Source: Actinomadura sp. KC216 (lineage in GTDB: Bacteria > Actinomycetota > Actinomycetes > Streptosporangiales > Streptosporangiaceae). From it: a stretch of DNA of 34,848 nucleotides. Within the stretch, counting starts at the first letter, position 1. Every line of letters starts with the position of its first letter. Positions 18,656 through 26,075 of the stretch are shown here, piece by piece. The notes below the pieces were generated by a model. That model had not been told where the DNA came from, did not search any database, and saw nothing but the letters and a program-made list of their open reading frames with translations. The position numbers and the translations under genes were made by a program. The stretch covers positions 1 through 34,848 of the forward strand of contig NZ_SMJX01000061.1 of NCBI RefSeq assembly GCF_004348535.1, written 5' to 3'.

Positions 18656-18715
18656 GTCCCTCGCCGCCACGGTAGGGGACGCCGCGGACCCGCGCACCCG
18701 GGCCCGCACCCAGGC

Positions 18716-18741
18716 CGGTGGTGTAGCCCGCTACACCACCG
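18716..18741. promoter_or_regulatory. Perfect 11-bp inverted repeat, probable response-regulator operator
   Basis: Arms CGGTGGTGTAG and CTACACCACCG are exact reverse complements around a 4-bp centre, CCCG. It lies 60 bp upstream of the kinase ATG and 86 bp upstream of the ABC ATPase ATG. A symmetric site of this size suits a LuxR-type dimer, most simply the response regulator encoded at 16794. It could instead act as a hairpin, but no gene ends here. Confidence 0.75.
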
Positions 18742-18826
18742 ATTCGGGAGTCCGCGCCCATGTGCCCGGCCCCTCCCGGAATCTAGGTTCGACGAGGTGA
18801 GAGGCGGCATCCGACCAGGGGGACCC

Positions 18827-19579
18827 ATGACGGCGATGACGGCCGAGACCACCACCGGTGGCGCCATCGGCTCGCAAGAGGCGGTGGCGCTGGAGTCGGT
18901 CACCAAGACGTACGGCCCGGTGCGGGCGCTGGACGGGGTCACCCGCACGTTCCGGCGCGGCACGTTCACGGCGGTGATGGGGCCGTCCGGATCGGGCAAG
19001 AGCACGTTCCTGCACTGCGCGTCGGGGCTGGACCGTCCGAGCGGCGGCGTGGTCCGGGTGGGCGGCGTGGACATCGGCCGGTTGAGCGAGGCCAAGCGGA
19101 CGCGGCTGCGCCGCGAGCGGATCGGGTTCGTCTTCCAGGCGTTCAATCTGATCCCGTCCATGGACGTCGAGCAGAACATCACGCTCCCGCTGCGGCTCGG
19201 CGGCGCGGAGGCCGAGCCCGGGTGGCTGGACGAGGTCGTCCGCCGCGTGGGCCTGGCCGACCGGCTGCGGCACCGTCCGCCGGAGCTGTCGGGCGGGCAG
19301 CAGCAGCGCGCGGCCCTCGCCCGCGCGCTGATCACCCGTCCGGAGGTCGTCTTCGCGGACGAGCCGACCGGCGCGCTCGACCCGCGCACGGCCCGCGGCG
19401 TGCTGCGCATGCTGCGCGAGGCGGCCGATCTGACCGGCCAGACGATCGTGCTCGTCACCCACGATCCGGTGGCCGCCGCGTGGGCCGACTCCGTCGTGTT
19501 CCTCAGCCGCGGACGCGTCGCCGGCGAGCTGGAAGCGCCGACGGTCGCCACCGTCCTGGACCGCTGGGAGACGCTGTGA
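18827..19579 (+). CDS. ABC transporter ATP-binding protein (MacB/LolD type)
   Basis: A 250-residue ABC ATPase. Walker A GPSGSGKS (52-59), Q-loop Q104, signature LSGGQ (154-158), Walker B VVFADEP and H-loop THDP are complete. The pattern FVFQAFNLIPSMDVEQNI is typical of MacB/LolD/BceA-type ATPases that partner FtsX permeases. The ATG is preceded by AGGGGGA, a good ribosome-binding site. It overlaps the permease gene as GTGA. It should drive removal of an antimicrobial or lipidic compound, or mechanotransmission, under the neighbouring two-component system. Confidence 0.95.
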   Translation: MTAMTAETTTGGAIGSQEAVALESVTKTYGPVRALDGVTRTFRRGTFTAVMGPSGSGKSTFLHCASGLDRPSGGVVRVGGVDIGRLSEAKRTRLRRERIGFVFQAFNLIPSMDVEQNITLPLRLGGAEAEPGWLDEVVRRVGLADRLRHRPPELSGGQQQRAALARALITRPEVVFADEPTGALDPRTARGVLRMLREAADLTGQTIVLVTHDPVAAAWADSVVFLSRGRVAGELEAPTVATVLDRWETL

Positions 19580-22008
19580 GCCGGGGCCTGTTCGCCGGGA
19601 TCTTCGCGACGCTGCTGTTCGCGGCGGCGCTGGTCGGGGCGTGCGGGGTGCTGCTGGAGTCGGCGCTGCGGGCGCACGCCCCGGTCGAGCGGTTCGGCGG
19701 CGCGGCGGCGGTCGTGACGGGGCCGCAGAGCGTCGAGCGGCGGATGAAGCGGCTCGGGTCCGAGCCCGAGGCGGAGAGCCGCCCGCTGACCGAACGCGCC
19801 CGGATCCCGGTCGCCGCGGCGGCGAGGCTGCGGGCCGTGCCGGGCGTGCGTGACGTCGTCGCGGACGTGTCGTTCCCGGTCGTCCTCCCCTCGGGGCGGG
19901 CGGTGACGGGCCACGGCTGGGAGTCGGCCGCGCTGCGCCCGTACAGGCTGAGCGCGGGCCGCGCCCCGCGGGCGCCGGACGAGGTCGTCATGAGCAAGGC
20001 CGCGGGCGCCCGGCCGGGCGACCTGATCCGGATCCAAACCGACAGGGCCGCCCGCCCGTACCGGGTCGTGGGCGTCGTCGGCTCCGGACCGGACGCGGCG
20101 TTCTTCACCACTCCGGCGGCGGCCGCCCTGTACGGGCATCCCGGCCAGGCCGACGCGCTGGCGCTGATCGGCGACGACCTCGACGAGAAGGCGCTCCGCG
20201 AGGCCGCGCCCGGCGGCCTGACGGTGGCGACCGGCGCCGCGCGCGGCGACGCCGAGAACCCGGCCGTCGCCGCCGCGCGGCCCGACATGGTGGAGATCTC
20301 CCTCTCGCTCGGCGGTGTCGCGATCATGACGGCGCTGGTGGTGGCCGGCGGGCTGATCGTCCTGTCGGTGCGGGAGCGGATGCGGGAGTTCGCGCTGCTC
20401 CGGACGGTGGGTGCGACGCCCGGGCAGGTCAGGGGACGTCTCGTCCGCGAGACGGCGAGGATCGGCGCGCCAGCGGCGCTCGCCGGGGGCGTCCTGTCCC
20501 TGGGGCTCGGCGCGGCGATGCACGGAGCGATGGCGCGCGAGGGCGTCCTGCCGGACGGGTTCGGCCTGGCGCTCGGCCCGCTCCCGGTGCTGGCCGCGTT
20601 CGCCGTGACGCTGCTCGCCGCCGTCGCCACCGCGTTCCTCGCCTCGCTGCGGGTGTCGCGGATCCGTCCGGTGCAGGCGCTCGGGGAGGCGGCCGTCGAA
20701 CCGGCCCGGCTGCCCCGCTGGCGGCTCATCTCCGGCGTCGTGTTCCTCGTCCTCGGGCTGAACGCGCTGGGGTTCTCGACCACGGCGACCGGGCCCGACG
20801 CCGCCGCGTCCGTGGGCGGACTGGTCATGGCGCTGATCGTCGCGACCGCGCTGCTGGGCCCGCTGGTGGCGCGGTTCGGCGCCCGGGTGCTGGGCCGCGC
20901 GGCCCGGACGGTATCGCCGATCGCGGGAGGGATGGCGCAGCACTCCGCCGGAGCCGCCGCCCTCCGCGCGGGGTCGCTGATCACGCCGGTGGCGCTGGCG
21001 GTGGCGTTCGCGAGCGTCCAGCTGTTCGCGCACTCGACGGTCGCGCACGCGACGCGCGGGCAGGCGGAGGCCGGCAACCGCGCCGACCGGATCATCGTGC
21101 CGTCCGGTCCCGGGCTCCCGCGGGGCGTCGCCGAGGCGGCGCGCCGCGCGCCCGGCGTGACGGCCGCGACCCCGGTCAAGCGCACCACCGTGATCATGCC
21201 GGTCACGGCGCTGGGCGAGCAGACCCTCCAGTCGCTCAGCGCCCGCGGCGTCGGCGCGGACGCCGCCGCGACCATGGACCCGAAGGTGACGTCCGGCGGC
21301 CTCGCCGGCCTGCGGGGCGACGCCGTCGCGCTCAGCCGCGACGTCGCGGGCGGACACGACGTCGGCTCCACGGTGTCGCTGTCGCTCGGCGACGGGACGG
21401 CGATCAAGGCCAGGGTCGTCGCCGTCTACGACCGGGGCCTCGGGTTCGGCGACGTGCTCCTCCCCCGCGACCTGGTGGCCGCGCACTCGTCCTCGCCGCT
21501 GGACGACCACGTCCTCGTCCGCGGGAAGGACGCCGACCTGCGGGCGGTCACCGCCGCCCACCCCGGAGCCCGGGCGGTCTCACCCGACGCGTTCGGCGCG
21601 GAACTGTCGCGGGAGATCCGGCTCCAGGGCTTCGTCAACCAGGTCGTCGTCGCCGCGATCACGGGGTTCATCCTCATCGGGCTCGTCACGACGCTGGCGC
21701 TGGCGACGGCGGCGCGGCGGCGCGAGTTCGCGCTGCTGCGGCTGGTCGGCGCGACCCGCGGCCAGGTGCTGCGGATGCTGCGGCTGGAGGCGGCGATCGT
21801 CCTCGGCACCGGCGTCGCGGCCGGGGCGCTCATCGCCGCGGTGACGCTGCCCGCGTTCGCGGCGGCGGTCACCGGCGTCCCGCTGCCGTGGGTCCCGCCG
21901 CCGACGGCCGCGGCGATCCTCACCTGCGTGGCCGGTTCCGGGGCCGCCGCGATCCTGCTGCCGGCGCGGGCCGTCCTGCGCCGCCGCACCTCCCCCACCA
22001 TCTCCTAG
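19576..22008 (+). CDS. FtsX-like ABC permease
   Basis: An 810-residue permease with a duplicated FtsX layout: an N-terminal membrane helix (about 4-30), an extracellular MacB-like region, three helices around 245-370, a further helix near 385, a second extracellular region and three closing helices (about 695-800). The FtsX hallmark before the last helices appears twice: REFALLRTVGATPGQV and REFALLRLVGATRGQV. It pairs with the ATPase just upstream (GTGA overlap, GTG start). Substrate unknown. The kinase/regulator neighbours suggest response to an envelope-active agent. Confidence 0.94.
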   Translation: MSRGLFAGIFATLLFAAALVGACGVLLESALRAHAPVERFGGAAAVVTGPQSVERRMKRLGSEPEAESRPLTERARIPVAAAARLRAVPGVRDVVADVSFPVVLPSGRAVTGHGWESAALRPYRLSAGRAPRAPDEVVMSKAAGARPGDLIRIQTDRAARPYRVVGVVGSGPDAAFFTTPAAAALYGHPGQADALALIGDDLDEKALREAAPGGLTVATGAARGDAENPAVAAARPDMVEISLSLGGVAIMTALVVAGGLIVLSVRERMREFALLRTVGATPGQVRGRLVRETARIGAPAALAGGVLSLGLGAAMHGAMAREGVLPDGFGLALGPLPVLAAFAVTLLAAVATAFLASLRVSRIRPVQALGEAAVEPARLPRWRLISGVVFLVLGLNALGFSTTATGPDAAASVGGLVMALIVATALLGPLVARFGARVLGRAARTVSPIAGGMAQHSAGAAALRAGSLITPVALAVAFASVQLFAHSTVAHATRGQAEAGNRADRIIVPSGPGLPRGVAEAARRAPGVTAATPVKRTTVIMPVTALGEQTLQSLSARGVGADAAATMDPKVTSGGLAGLRGDAVALSRDVAGGHDVGSTVSLSLGDGTAIKARVVAVYDRGLGFGDVLLPRDLVAAHSSSPLDDHVLVRGKDADLRAVTAAHPGARAVSPDAFGAELSREIRLQGFVNQVVVAAITGFILIGLVTTLALATAARRREFALLRLVGATRGQVLRMLRLEAAIVLGTGVAAGALIAAVTLPAFAAAVTGVPLPWVPPPTAAAILTCVAGSGAAAILLPARAVLRRRTSPTIS

Positions 22009-22022
22009 AAGGGCACGGGACC

Positions 22023-22193
22023 ATGAGCAACTCCACCCGCTGGACGATCGCCGGCGTCCTCATCGCCGTCAACGTCCTCTCGAACGTGGCCCTGCGGGAC
22101 GCCTGGACCGAGGCCGCCGTCAGCACGGCCACCGGGCTCGGCGTCGTCGCCCTGGTGATCGACTACCTGGTCCGGGGGCGCCGCGAGCGCTGA
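22023..22193 (+). CDS. Small two-helix membrane protein
   Basis: A 56-residue protein, too short for many gene finders. It starts at ATG 22023, 14 bp after the permease stop, with AAGGG upstream as ribosome-binding site. It has two hydrophobic helices (about 8-24 and 36-50) joined by a short polar loop and ends in RGRRER, which would lie inside the cell. It is in the same message as the ABC transporter, just before a strong hairpin, so it may be an accessory subunit. No family is recognised. Confidence 0.75.
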   Translation: MSNSTRWTIAGVLIAVNVLSNVALRDAWTEAAVSTATGLGVVALVIDYLVRGRRER

Positions 22194-22206
22194 GTCGGCG
22201 AACGAA

Positions 22207-22231
22207 CCGCCCGGGTCGGCCACCCGGGCGG
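22207..22231 (+). terminator. Hairpin after the ABC transporter operon
   Basis: CCGCCCGGGT and ACCCGGGCGG form a perfect 10-bp stem with a 5-base loop, 13 bp after the small membrane protein stop. No T-run follows, as is common for terminators in GC-rich actinobacteria. Confidence 0.75.
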
Positions 22232-22300
22232 GCCCGGCGCCGTTACCATCGGTCATTGCCAAGATCCCGTTGGCGATGCTCTGTACCGGAACGGCGTGAA

Positions 22301-23137
22301 ATGGATGATGTCGAGGTCCGGCGCCTGCCGGGCGACCTGCCGCAGCTGTTCGACCCGTCGCGGGACGGCGACGTGGAGCGGACGCTGTCGGTGCCGCTGC
22401 CCGAGGGGGACCTGGTCTGGCCCGACCCCGGGTACCCGCAGCGGCGCCCGCTCCTGCGCCCGGCGTTCTGGCTGAGCGACGAGCCCGTCCGCGGCGAGCT
22501 GTGGGGCAGGCTCCGCGCCGAGCACGCCCGGTCGGGCCTCTGGCCGCTGCTGATGGACGAGTCCGACCAGCCCTGGGCGTCGGGCCAGATCGCGCCCGAG
22601 CCGGTGGCGGAGATCGGGGACTACGTCCCGCAGGCGTTCATGTCCGAGGTCTGGTCGGACTGGTCGGAGCTGGCCGCCGACGAGGACCTCGACGACCTGG
22701 CCCCCTTCGGGCGGCACTGCCCCGGCCCGGCCGCGCCGGGCGTCCCGGTCGACGACCCGGACGCCATGGCCGACCGGTACGCCCGCGTGCTCGCCGGCCG
22801 CGGTCTCTCGCTGGGGCTGGTCGCCGTCGACCGCGGCGCCGACACGCTCACCGCCGTCGGCTGGCAGGGCGCCCTCAACCACAACGAGTGGACGGCGCCG
22901 CTGTCGGCCGTCCTGCGCGGCTGGGAGGACCGCTTCGGCGCCCGCGTCGTCGGGCTGGGGTTCAACACGCTGGAGCTCAGCGTCGCCGCGCCGCCGATCA
23001 CGACGCGGCACGCCGTCCAGGTCGCGGCCGAGCACTGGACGTTCTGCCCCGACATCCTCTTCCAGGGCCCCGGCACCCTCGCCGGGTACGCCGAGGAGAT
23101 CCGCGGCAAGACGAACTGGTCCTTTTGGTGGGATTGA
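22301..23137 (+). CDS. DUF4253 domain protein
   Basis: A 278-residue protein. The C-terminal half (about 140-278) matches the DUF4253 pattern: WEDRFGARVVGLGFNTLELSVAAPP, AAEHWTFCPDILFQGP and a closing aromatic NWSFWWD. The function of DUF4253 is not established, and the proteins are common in actinobacteria. ATG 22301 was chosen because the longer frame from 22256 begins with residues unlike the family. It stands alone between the ABC operon terminator and the Rsb operon. Confidence 0.85.
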   Translation: MDDVEVRRLPGDLPQLFDPSRDGDVERTLSVPLPEGDLVWPDPGYPQRRPLLRPAFWLSDEPVRGELWGRLRAEHARSGLWPLLMDESDQPWASGQIAPEPVAEIGDYVPQAFMSEVWSDWSELAADEDLDDLAPFGRHCPGPAAPGVPVDDPDAMADRYARVLAGRGLSLGLVAVDRGADTLTAVGWQGALNHNEWTAPLSAVLRGWEDRFGARVVGLGFNTLELSVAAPPITTRHAVQVAAEHWTFCPDILFQGPGTLAGYAEEIRGKTNWSFWWD

Positions 23138-23163
23138 CCCGGGCACGGCATAGCCAAAAAAGC

Positions 23164-23197
23164 GGTCATCCCCGGTAAACGTCCAGGTCATCCCCGG
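23164..23197. promoter_or_regulatory. Direct repeats upstream of the Rsb operon
   Basis: The word GGTCATCCCCGG occurs twice, at 23164-23175 and 23186-23197, offset by 22 bp, or two DNA turns. The spacing suits two copies of one protein bound on the same face, for example an activator of the Rsb operon. It is in the longest intergenic stretch of the window (23138-23324). Confidence 0.4.
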
Positions 23198-23218
23198 CGG
23201 GGCGGGCCCACCCGCCGG
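23194..23218. terminator. Hairpin between DUF4253 and Rsb genes
   Basis: CCGGCGGG and CCCGCCGG can form a perfect 8-bp stem with a 9-base loop. It is 57 bp after the DUF4253 stop and could end that transcript, but it also overlaps the second direct repeat and could belong to the Rsb control region. The rest of 23219-23324 shows no clear promoter, only a repeated GCGGACGGAT word. Confidence 0.4.
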
Positions 23219-23324
23219 TTACGGTTGAGCGGGTGAACACCGGGCGGCGCGACCGGGACGGACGCCTGAGCGACCCGCGCGGACGGATCCCGCGCCGCCG
23301 TGCGGACGGATGGGGGCGCGGCAC

Positions 23325-24215
23325 ATGACCGACGGCTCGGGCGGCAGGGACATCACGCAACTGCTGGGCGCCTGGCGGGACCCGGTACTGAACCGGTGGA
23401 TCGAGCTGGTCGGCGAGGGCGTCCGCGGCCGGATCACCGAGCGGGAGCTCCGCTCGGAGCTGACCGAGCTCTACGAGCTGGTCGAACGCGCGCTCGGCGG
23501 TGACGACACCGCCGCGGGCGAGCTGCGCGCGGCGCTCGCGGAGATATCCCGCGGCCGGGCCCGGCAGGGGTTCAGCCCGACCGAGACCGCGATCGGCGTG
23601 TTCGCGCTGAAGCAGTCGCTGTACGAGGAGGTCAGGAAGACCCGGGACCAGCGCGCCTACAGCGAGCTGATCGATTTCTCGTCCTTCGTCGACGAGCTGG
23701 GGCTGGCGACGTTCGAGACGTACGCGTCGGCTCGCGAGCAGGTCATCGCGGACCAGGCCGAGCAGCTCCTCGAACTGTCCACGCCCGTGGTGAAGCTGTG
23801 GGACGGCGTCGTCGGCGTCCCGCTGGTCGGCACGCTGGACTCCGCCCGCACGCAGGTCGTCATGGAGACGCTGCTGGAGACGCTGGTGGAGACCCGCTCC
23901 CGGTTCGCGGTGATCGACATCACCGGCGTGGCCGCCGTGGACACCGAGGTCGCCCAGCATCTGATGAAGACGGTGATGGCGGCCCGGCTGATGGGCACGC
24001 ACTGCGTGATCTCGGGGATCCGGCCGCAGATCGCGCAGACGATCGTGGCGCTCGGCATCGAGTTCGGCGACATCGTCACCAAGTCGAGCCTGGCCGACGC
24101 GCTCGCCTACGTCCTCGAACGCAGCGGCCTGCGCGTGGTCCGCCGGCCTGTCGCCTGCGGGGCGACGACCCCCCACACCCCCCGCAACAGCGGCGAGGCG
24201 CGGGCGGAGGGCTGA
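23325..24215 (+). CDS. RsbR-like stressosome sensor (RsbRD_N + STAS)
   Basis: A 296-residue protein with an N-terminal helical sensor domain (about 10-145) and a C-terminal STAS domain (about 152-265). In Bacillus, RsbR forms the stressosome shell with RsbS and is phosphorylated by RsbT on two threonines. Both are kept here: T207 in AAVDTEVAQHL and T239 in GIRPQIAQTIVAL. ATG 23325 was chosen; ATG 23310 would add five residues (MGARH). The stop overlaps the RsbS start (TGATG). The signal sensed by the N-terminal domain is unknown. Confidence 0.94.
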   Translation: MTDGSGGRDITQLLGAWRDPVLNRWIELVGEGVRGRITERELRSELTELYELVERALGGDDTAAGELRAALAEISRGRARQGFSPTETAIGVFALKQSLYEEVRKTRDQRAYSELIDFSSFVDELGLATFETYASAREQVIADQAEQLLELSTPVVKLWDGVVGVPLVGTLDSARTQVVMETLLETLVETRSRFAVIDITGVAAVDTEVAQHLMKTVMAARLMGTHCVISGIRPQIAQTIVALGIEFGDIVTKSSLADALAYVLERSGLRVVRRPVACGATTPHTPRNSGEARAEG

Positions 24216-24586
24216 TGGAACACGTGCCGATTCTCAAGATCGGGGACGTCCTGCTCGTGTCGATCCAGGTCGACCTGCAGGACCAGACCGTCCTCGCGCT
24301 GCAGGAGGACCTCGCCGACCGGATCGTCGCCGCCGGTGCGCACGGTGTGATCATCGACATCACGGCGGTGGACATCGTCGACTCCTTCATCGGCCGCATG
24401 TTCGCCACCATCGCCGCCATGTCGCGGCTGATGGACGCCGAGACCGTCGTCGTCGGGATGCGCCCGGCGGTGGCGATCACGCTGGTCGAGCTGGGCCTGT
24501 CGCTGGGCGGCGTGCGCACCGCGCTGGACCTGGAGGAGGGCATGCGGCTGCTCGGCGCCCGGCCCGCCGCGGCGGGCGCCCCATGA
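24215..24586 (+). CDS. RsbS-like stressosome STAS protein
   Basis: A single STAS domain of 123 residues. The RsbT phosphorylation site is kept as S57 in DIVDSFIGRMF, matching the Ser of Bacillus RsbS. In the known system RsbS holds RsbT in the complex until phosphorylated. It overlaps the neighbouring genes on both sides (TGATG, ATGA). Confidence 0.95.
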   Translation: MEHVPILKIGDVLLVSIQVDLQDQTVLALQEDLADRIVAAGAHGVIIDITAVDIVDSFIGRMFATIAAMSRLMDAETVVVGMRPAVAITLVELGLSLGGVRTALDLEEGMRLLGARPAAAGAP

Positions 24587-25023
24587 CGACCCCGCCCGGC
24601 GACGGAACGTCCGGCGGCGGGGCGCCCGGGGAGGAGGTGCCCATCGCGTCGAACGACGACGTGGTCCGCGTCCGGCAGCTCGTGCGGGCCGCCGCGGCGG
24701 CGGCCGGGCTGTCCCTGGTCGACCAGACAAAGATCGTCACCGCGGCCAGCGAGCTGGCGCGCAACACCTACGCGCACGGCGGCGGCGGCACGATGCGGGT
24801 GGTGCAGGCGACCGGCGCGCGGGGCGGCCGGGGCGTGCGGATCGTGTTCACCGACGAAGGCCCCGGGATCGCGGACGTGGAGCAGGCGCTCGGCGAGGGC
24901 TGGACGAGCGGGGCCGGGCTCGGCCTCGGCCTGTCCGGGGCGCGCAGGCTCAGCGACGAGTTCGACCTGCGGAGCGAGCCGGGAAAGGGCACCACGGTGA
25001 CGGTGGCCAAATGGAGCCGCTGA
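24583..25023 (+). CDS. RsbT-like switch kinase
   Basis: A 146-residue GHKL serine/threonine kinase. ATP-binding motifs are complete: N61 in SELARNTYAHG, DEGPG (91-95) and the lid GAGLGLGLSGARRL. It should phosphorylate the RsbR and RsbS proteins and then leave the stressosome to activate a PP2C phosphatase. Three candidate phosphatases are encoded nearby (25011, 27838, 30715). The first 20 residues are a Gly/Pro-rich extension not seen in Bacillus RsbT. It overlaps the next gene by 13 bp. Confidence 0.94.
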   Translation: MTTPPGDGTSGGGAPGEEVPIASNDDVVRVRQLVRAAAAAAGLSLVDQTKIVTAASELARNTYAHGGGGTMRVVQATGARGGRGVRIVFTDEGPGIADVEQALGEGWTSGAGLGLGLSGARRLSDEFDLRSEPGKGTTVTVAKWSR

Positions 25024-26075
25024 GCGCCGGATGGACGACGAGCCCGCACGCGGGCGAATCGCTGCGGGTGCGGGTGGAGGAGCCGAGCGCCCCGGCGGGC
25101 GTGCGGCGGCGGATCACCGCGCTCGCCGAGCGGCTCGGGTTCGGCGGGGAGCGGCTCGGGCAGGTGCAGCTCGCGGCGACCGAGGCGGCCACGAACCTCG
25201 TCAAGCACGCGCTGCGGGGCGAGATGCTGCTGCGCATCGTCCGGGAGGGGGGCGCCGCCGCGCTGGAGTTCGTCTGCGTCGACCACGGGCCCGGCATCGC
25301 CGACGTGCCCGTCTCCCGGACCGACGGCTACTCCACCAGCGGCACGCTCGGGCTCGGGCTCGGCTCGATCGAGCGGCTCGCCGACCACAGCGGCCTGTAT
25401 TCCCGTCCGCGGGCCGGCACCGTCCTGTACGCGCGGTTCCGGCCGCCCGGCGACGCGCCTCGGGCGCCGGGCGCGATGCCGCCGATCGCGGGGCTGACCG
25501 TGACGCTCGACGGCGAGGAGGAGTGCGGCGACGCCTACACGGCCCGGCTGGTGGACGGCACCGTCTACGCGATGCTCTGCGACGGCCTCGGGCACGGCCC
25601 GCTGGCGGCCCGGGCGGCGTCCGCCGCGGTCCGGGCGGCGCACGAGGTCGCGTCGCCGTCGCGTCCCGCGGACGTGCTGCGGTGCGCGCACCGGCGGATG
25701 GCCTCCACCCGCGGCGGGGCCGTCGCGGTCGCCGCGATCGAGCCGGCGGCCGGGCGGGTGCGGTTCGCCGGGGTCGGGAACGTCGCCGCGTGGATCGTCG
25801 GGCCGGAGCGCCGGCACGGCATGGTCTCCGTCCCCGGGATCGTGGGGTCGCACGCCGAGCGGATCAGGGAGCACGACTACCCCCTGCCGCCGGGCGCGGT
25901 GGTGGTGCTCCATTCGGACGGGCTCACGGGCCGCTGGGGGCTCGCCGACCAGCCGGGACTGCTCGGCCGCGACCCGCTGCTGATCGCGGCGAGCGTCCTG
26001 CGCGACGCGGGGACGCGCCACGACGACCGCTCCGTGCTCGCCGTCACGACGTCCGGGTGGGAGGTGCCCGCGTGA
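25011..26075 (+). CDS. Fusion of anti-sigma-type kinase and PP2C phosphatase
   Basis: A 354-residue protein joining two activities. Residues about 15-145 form an RsbW/RsbT-like GHKL ATPase with N62 in ATEAATNLVKHAL, DHGPG (91-95) and GTLGLGLGS. Residues about 160-350 form a SpoIIE/PP2C phosphatase of the short RsbX type, with metal motifs CGDAY (172-176), DGLGHG (191-196), SDGL and HDDRSVLAV. It may both phosphorylate and dephosphorylate STAS proteins, resetting the stressosome as RsbX does. This fusion placed after RsbT is a known actinobacterial arrangement, by memory. The start at 25011 lies inside the RsbT gene. Confidence 0.9.
   Translation: MEPLSAGWTTSPHAGESLRVRVEEPSAPAGVRRRITALAERLGFGGERLGQVQLAATEAATNLVKHALRGEMLLRIVREGGAAALEFVCVDHGPGIADVPVSRTDGYSTSGTLGLGLGSIERLADHSGLYSRPRAGTVLYARFRPPGDAPRAPGAMPPIAGLTVTLDGEEECGDAYTARLVDGTVYAMLCDGLGHGPLAARAASAAVRAAHEVASPSRPADVLRCAHRRMASTRGGAVAVAAIEPAAGRVRFAGVGNVAAWIVGPERRHGMVSVPGIVGSHAERIREHDYPLPPGAVVVLHSDGLTGRWGLADQPGLLGRDPLLIAASVLRDAGTRHDDRSVLAVTTSGWEVPA

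Noticed and set aside
18652..21561. 969-codon minus-strand open frame over the ABC transporter
   Set aside because: Antisense to a well-supported ATPase and permease; a GC-driven shadow.
23156..23162. A-run near 23156 as an intrinsic terminator on the minus strand
   Set aside because: No gene on the minus strand ends here and no stem precedes the run in the needed orientation.
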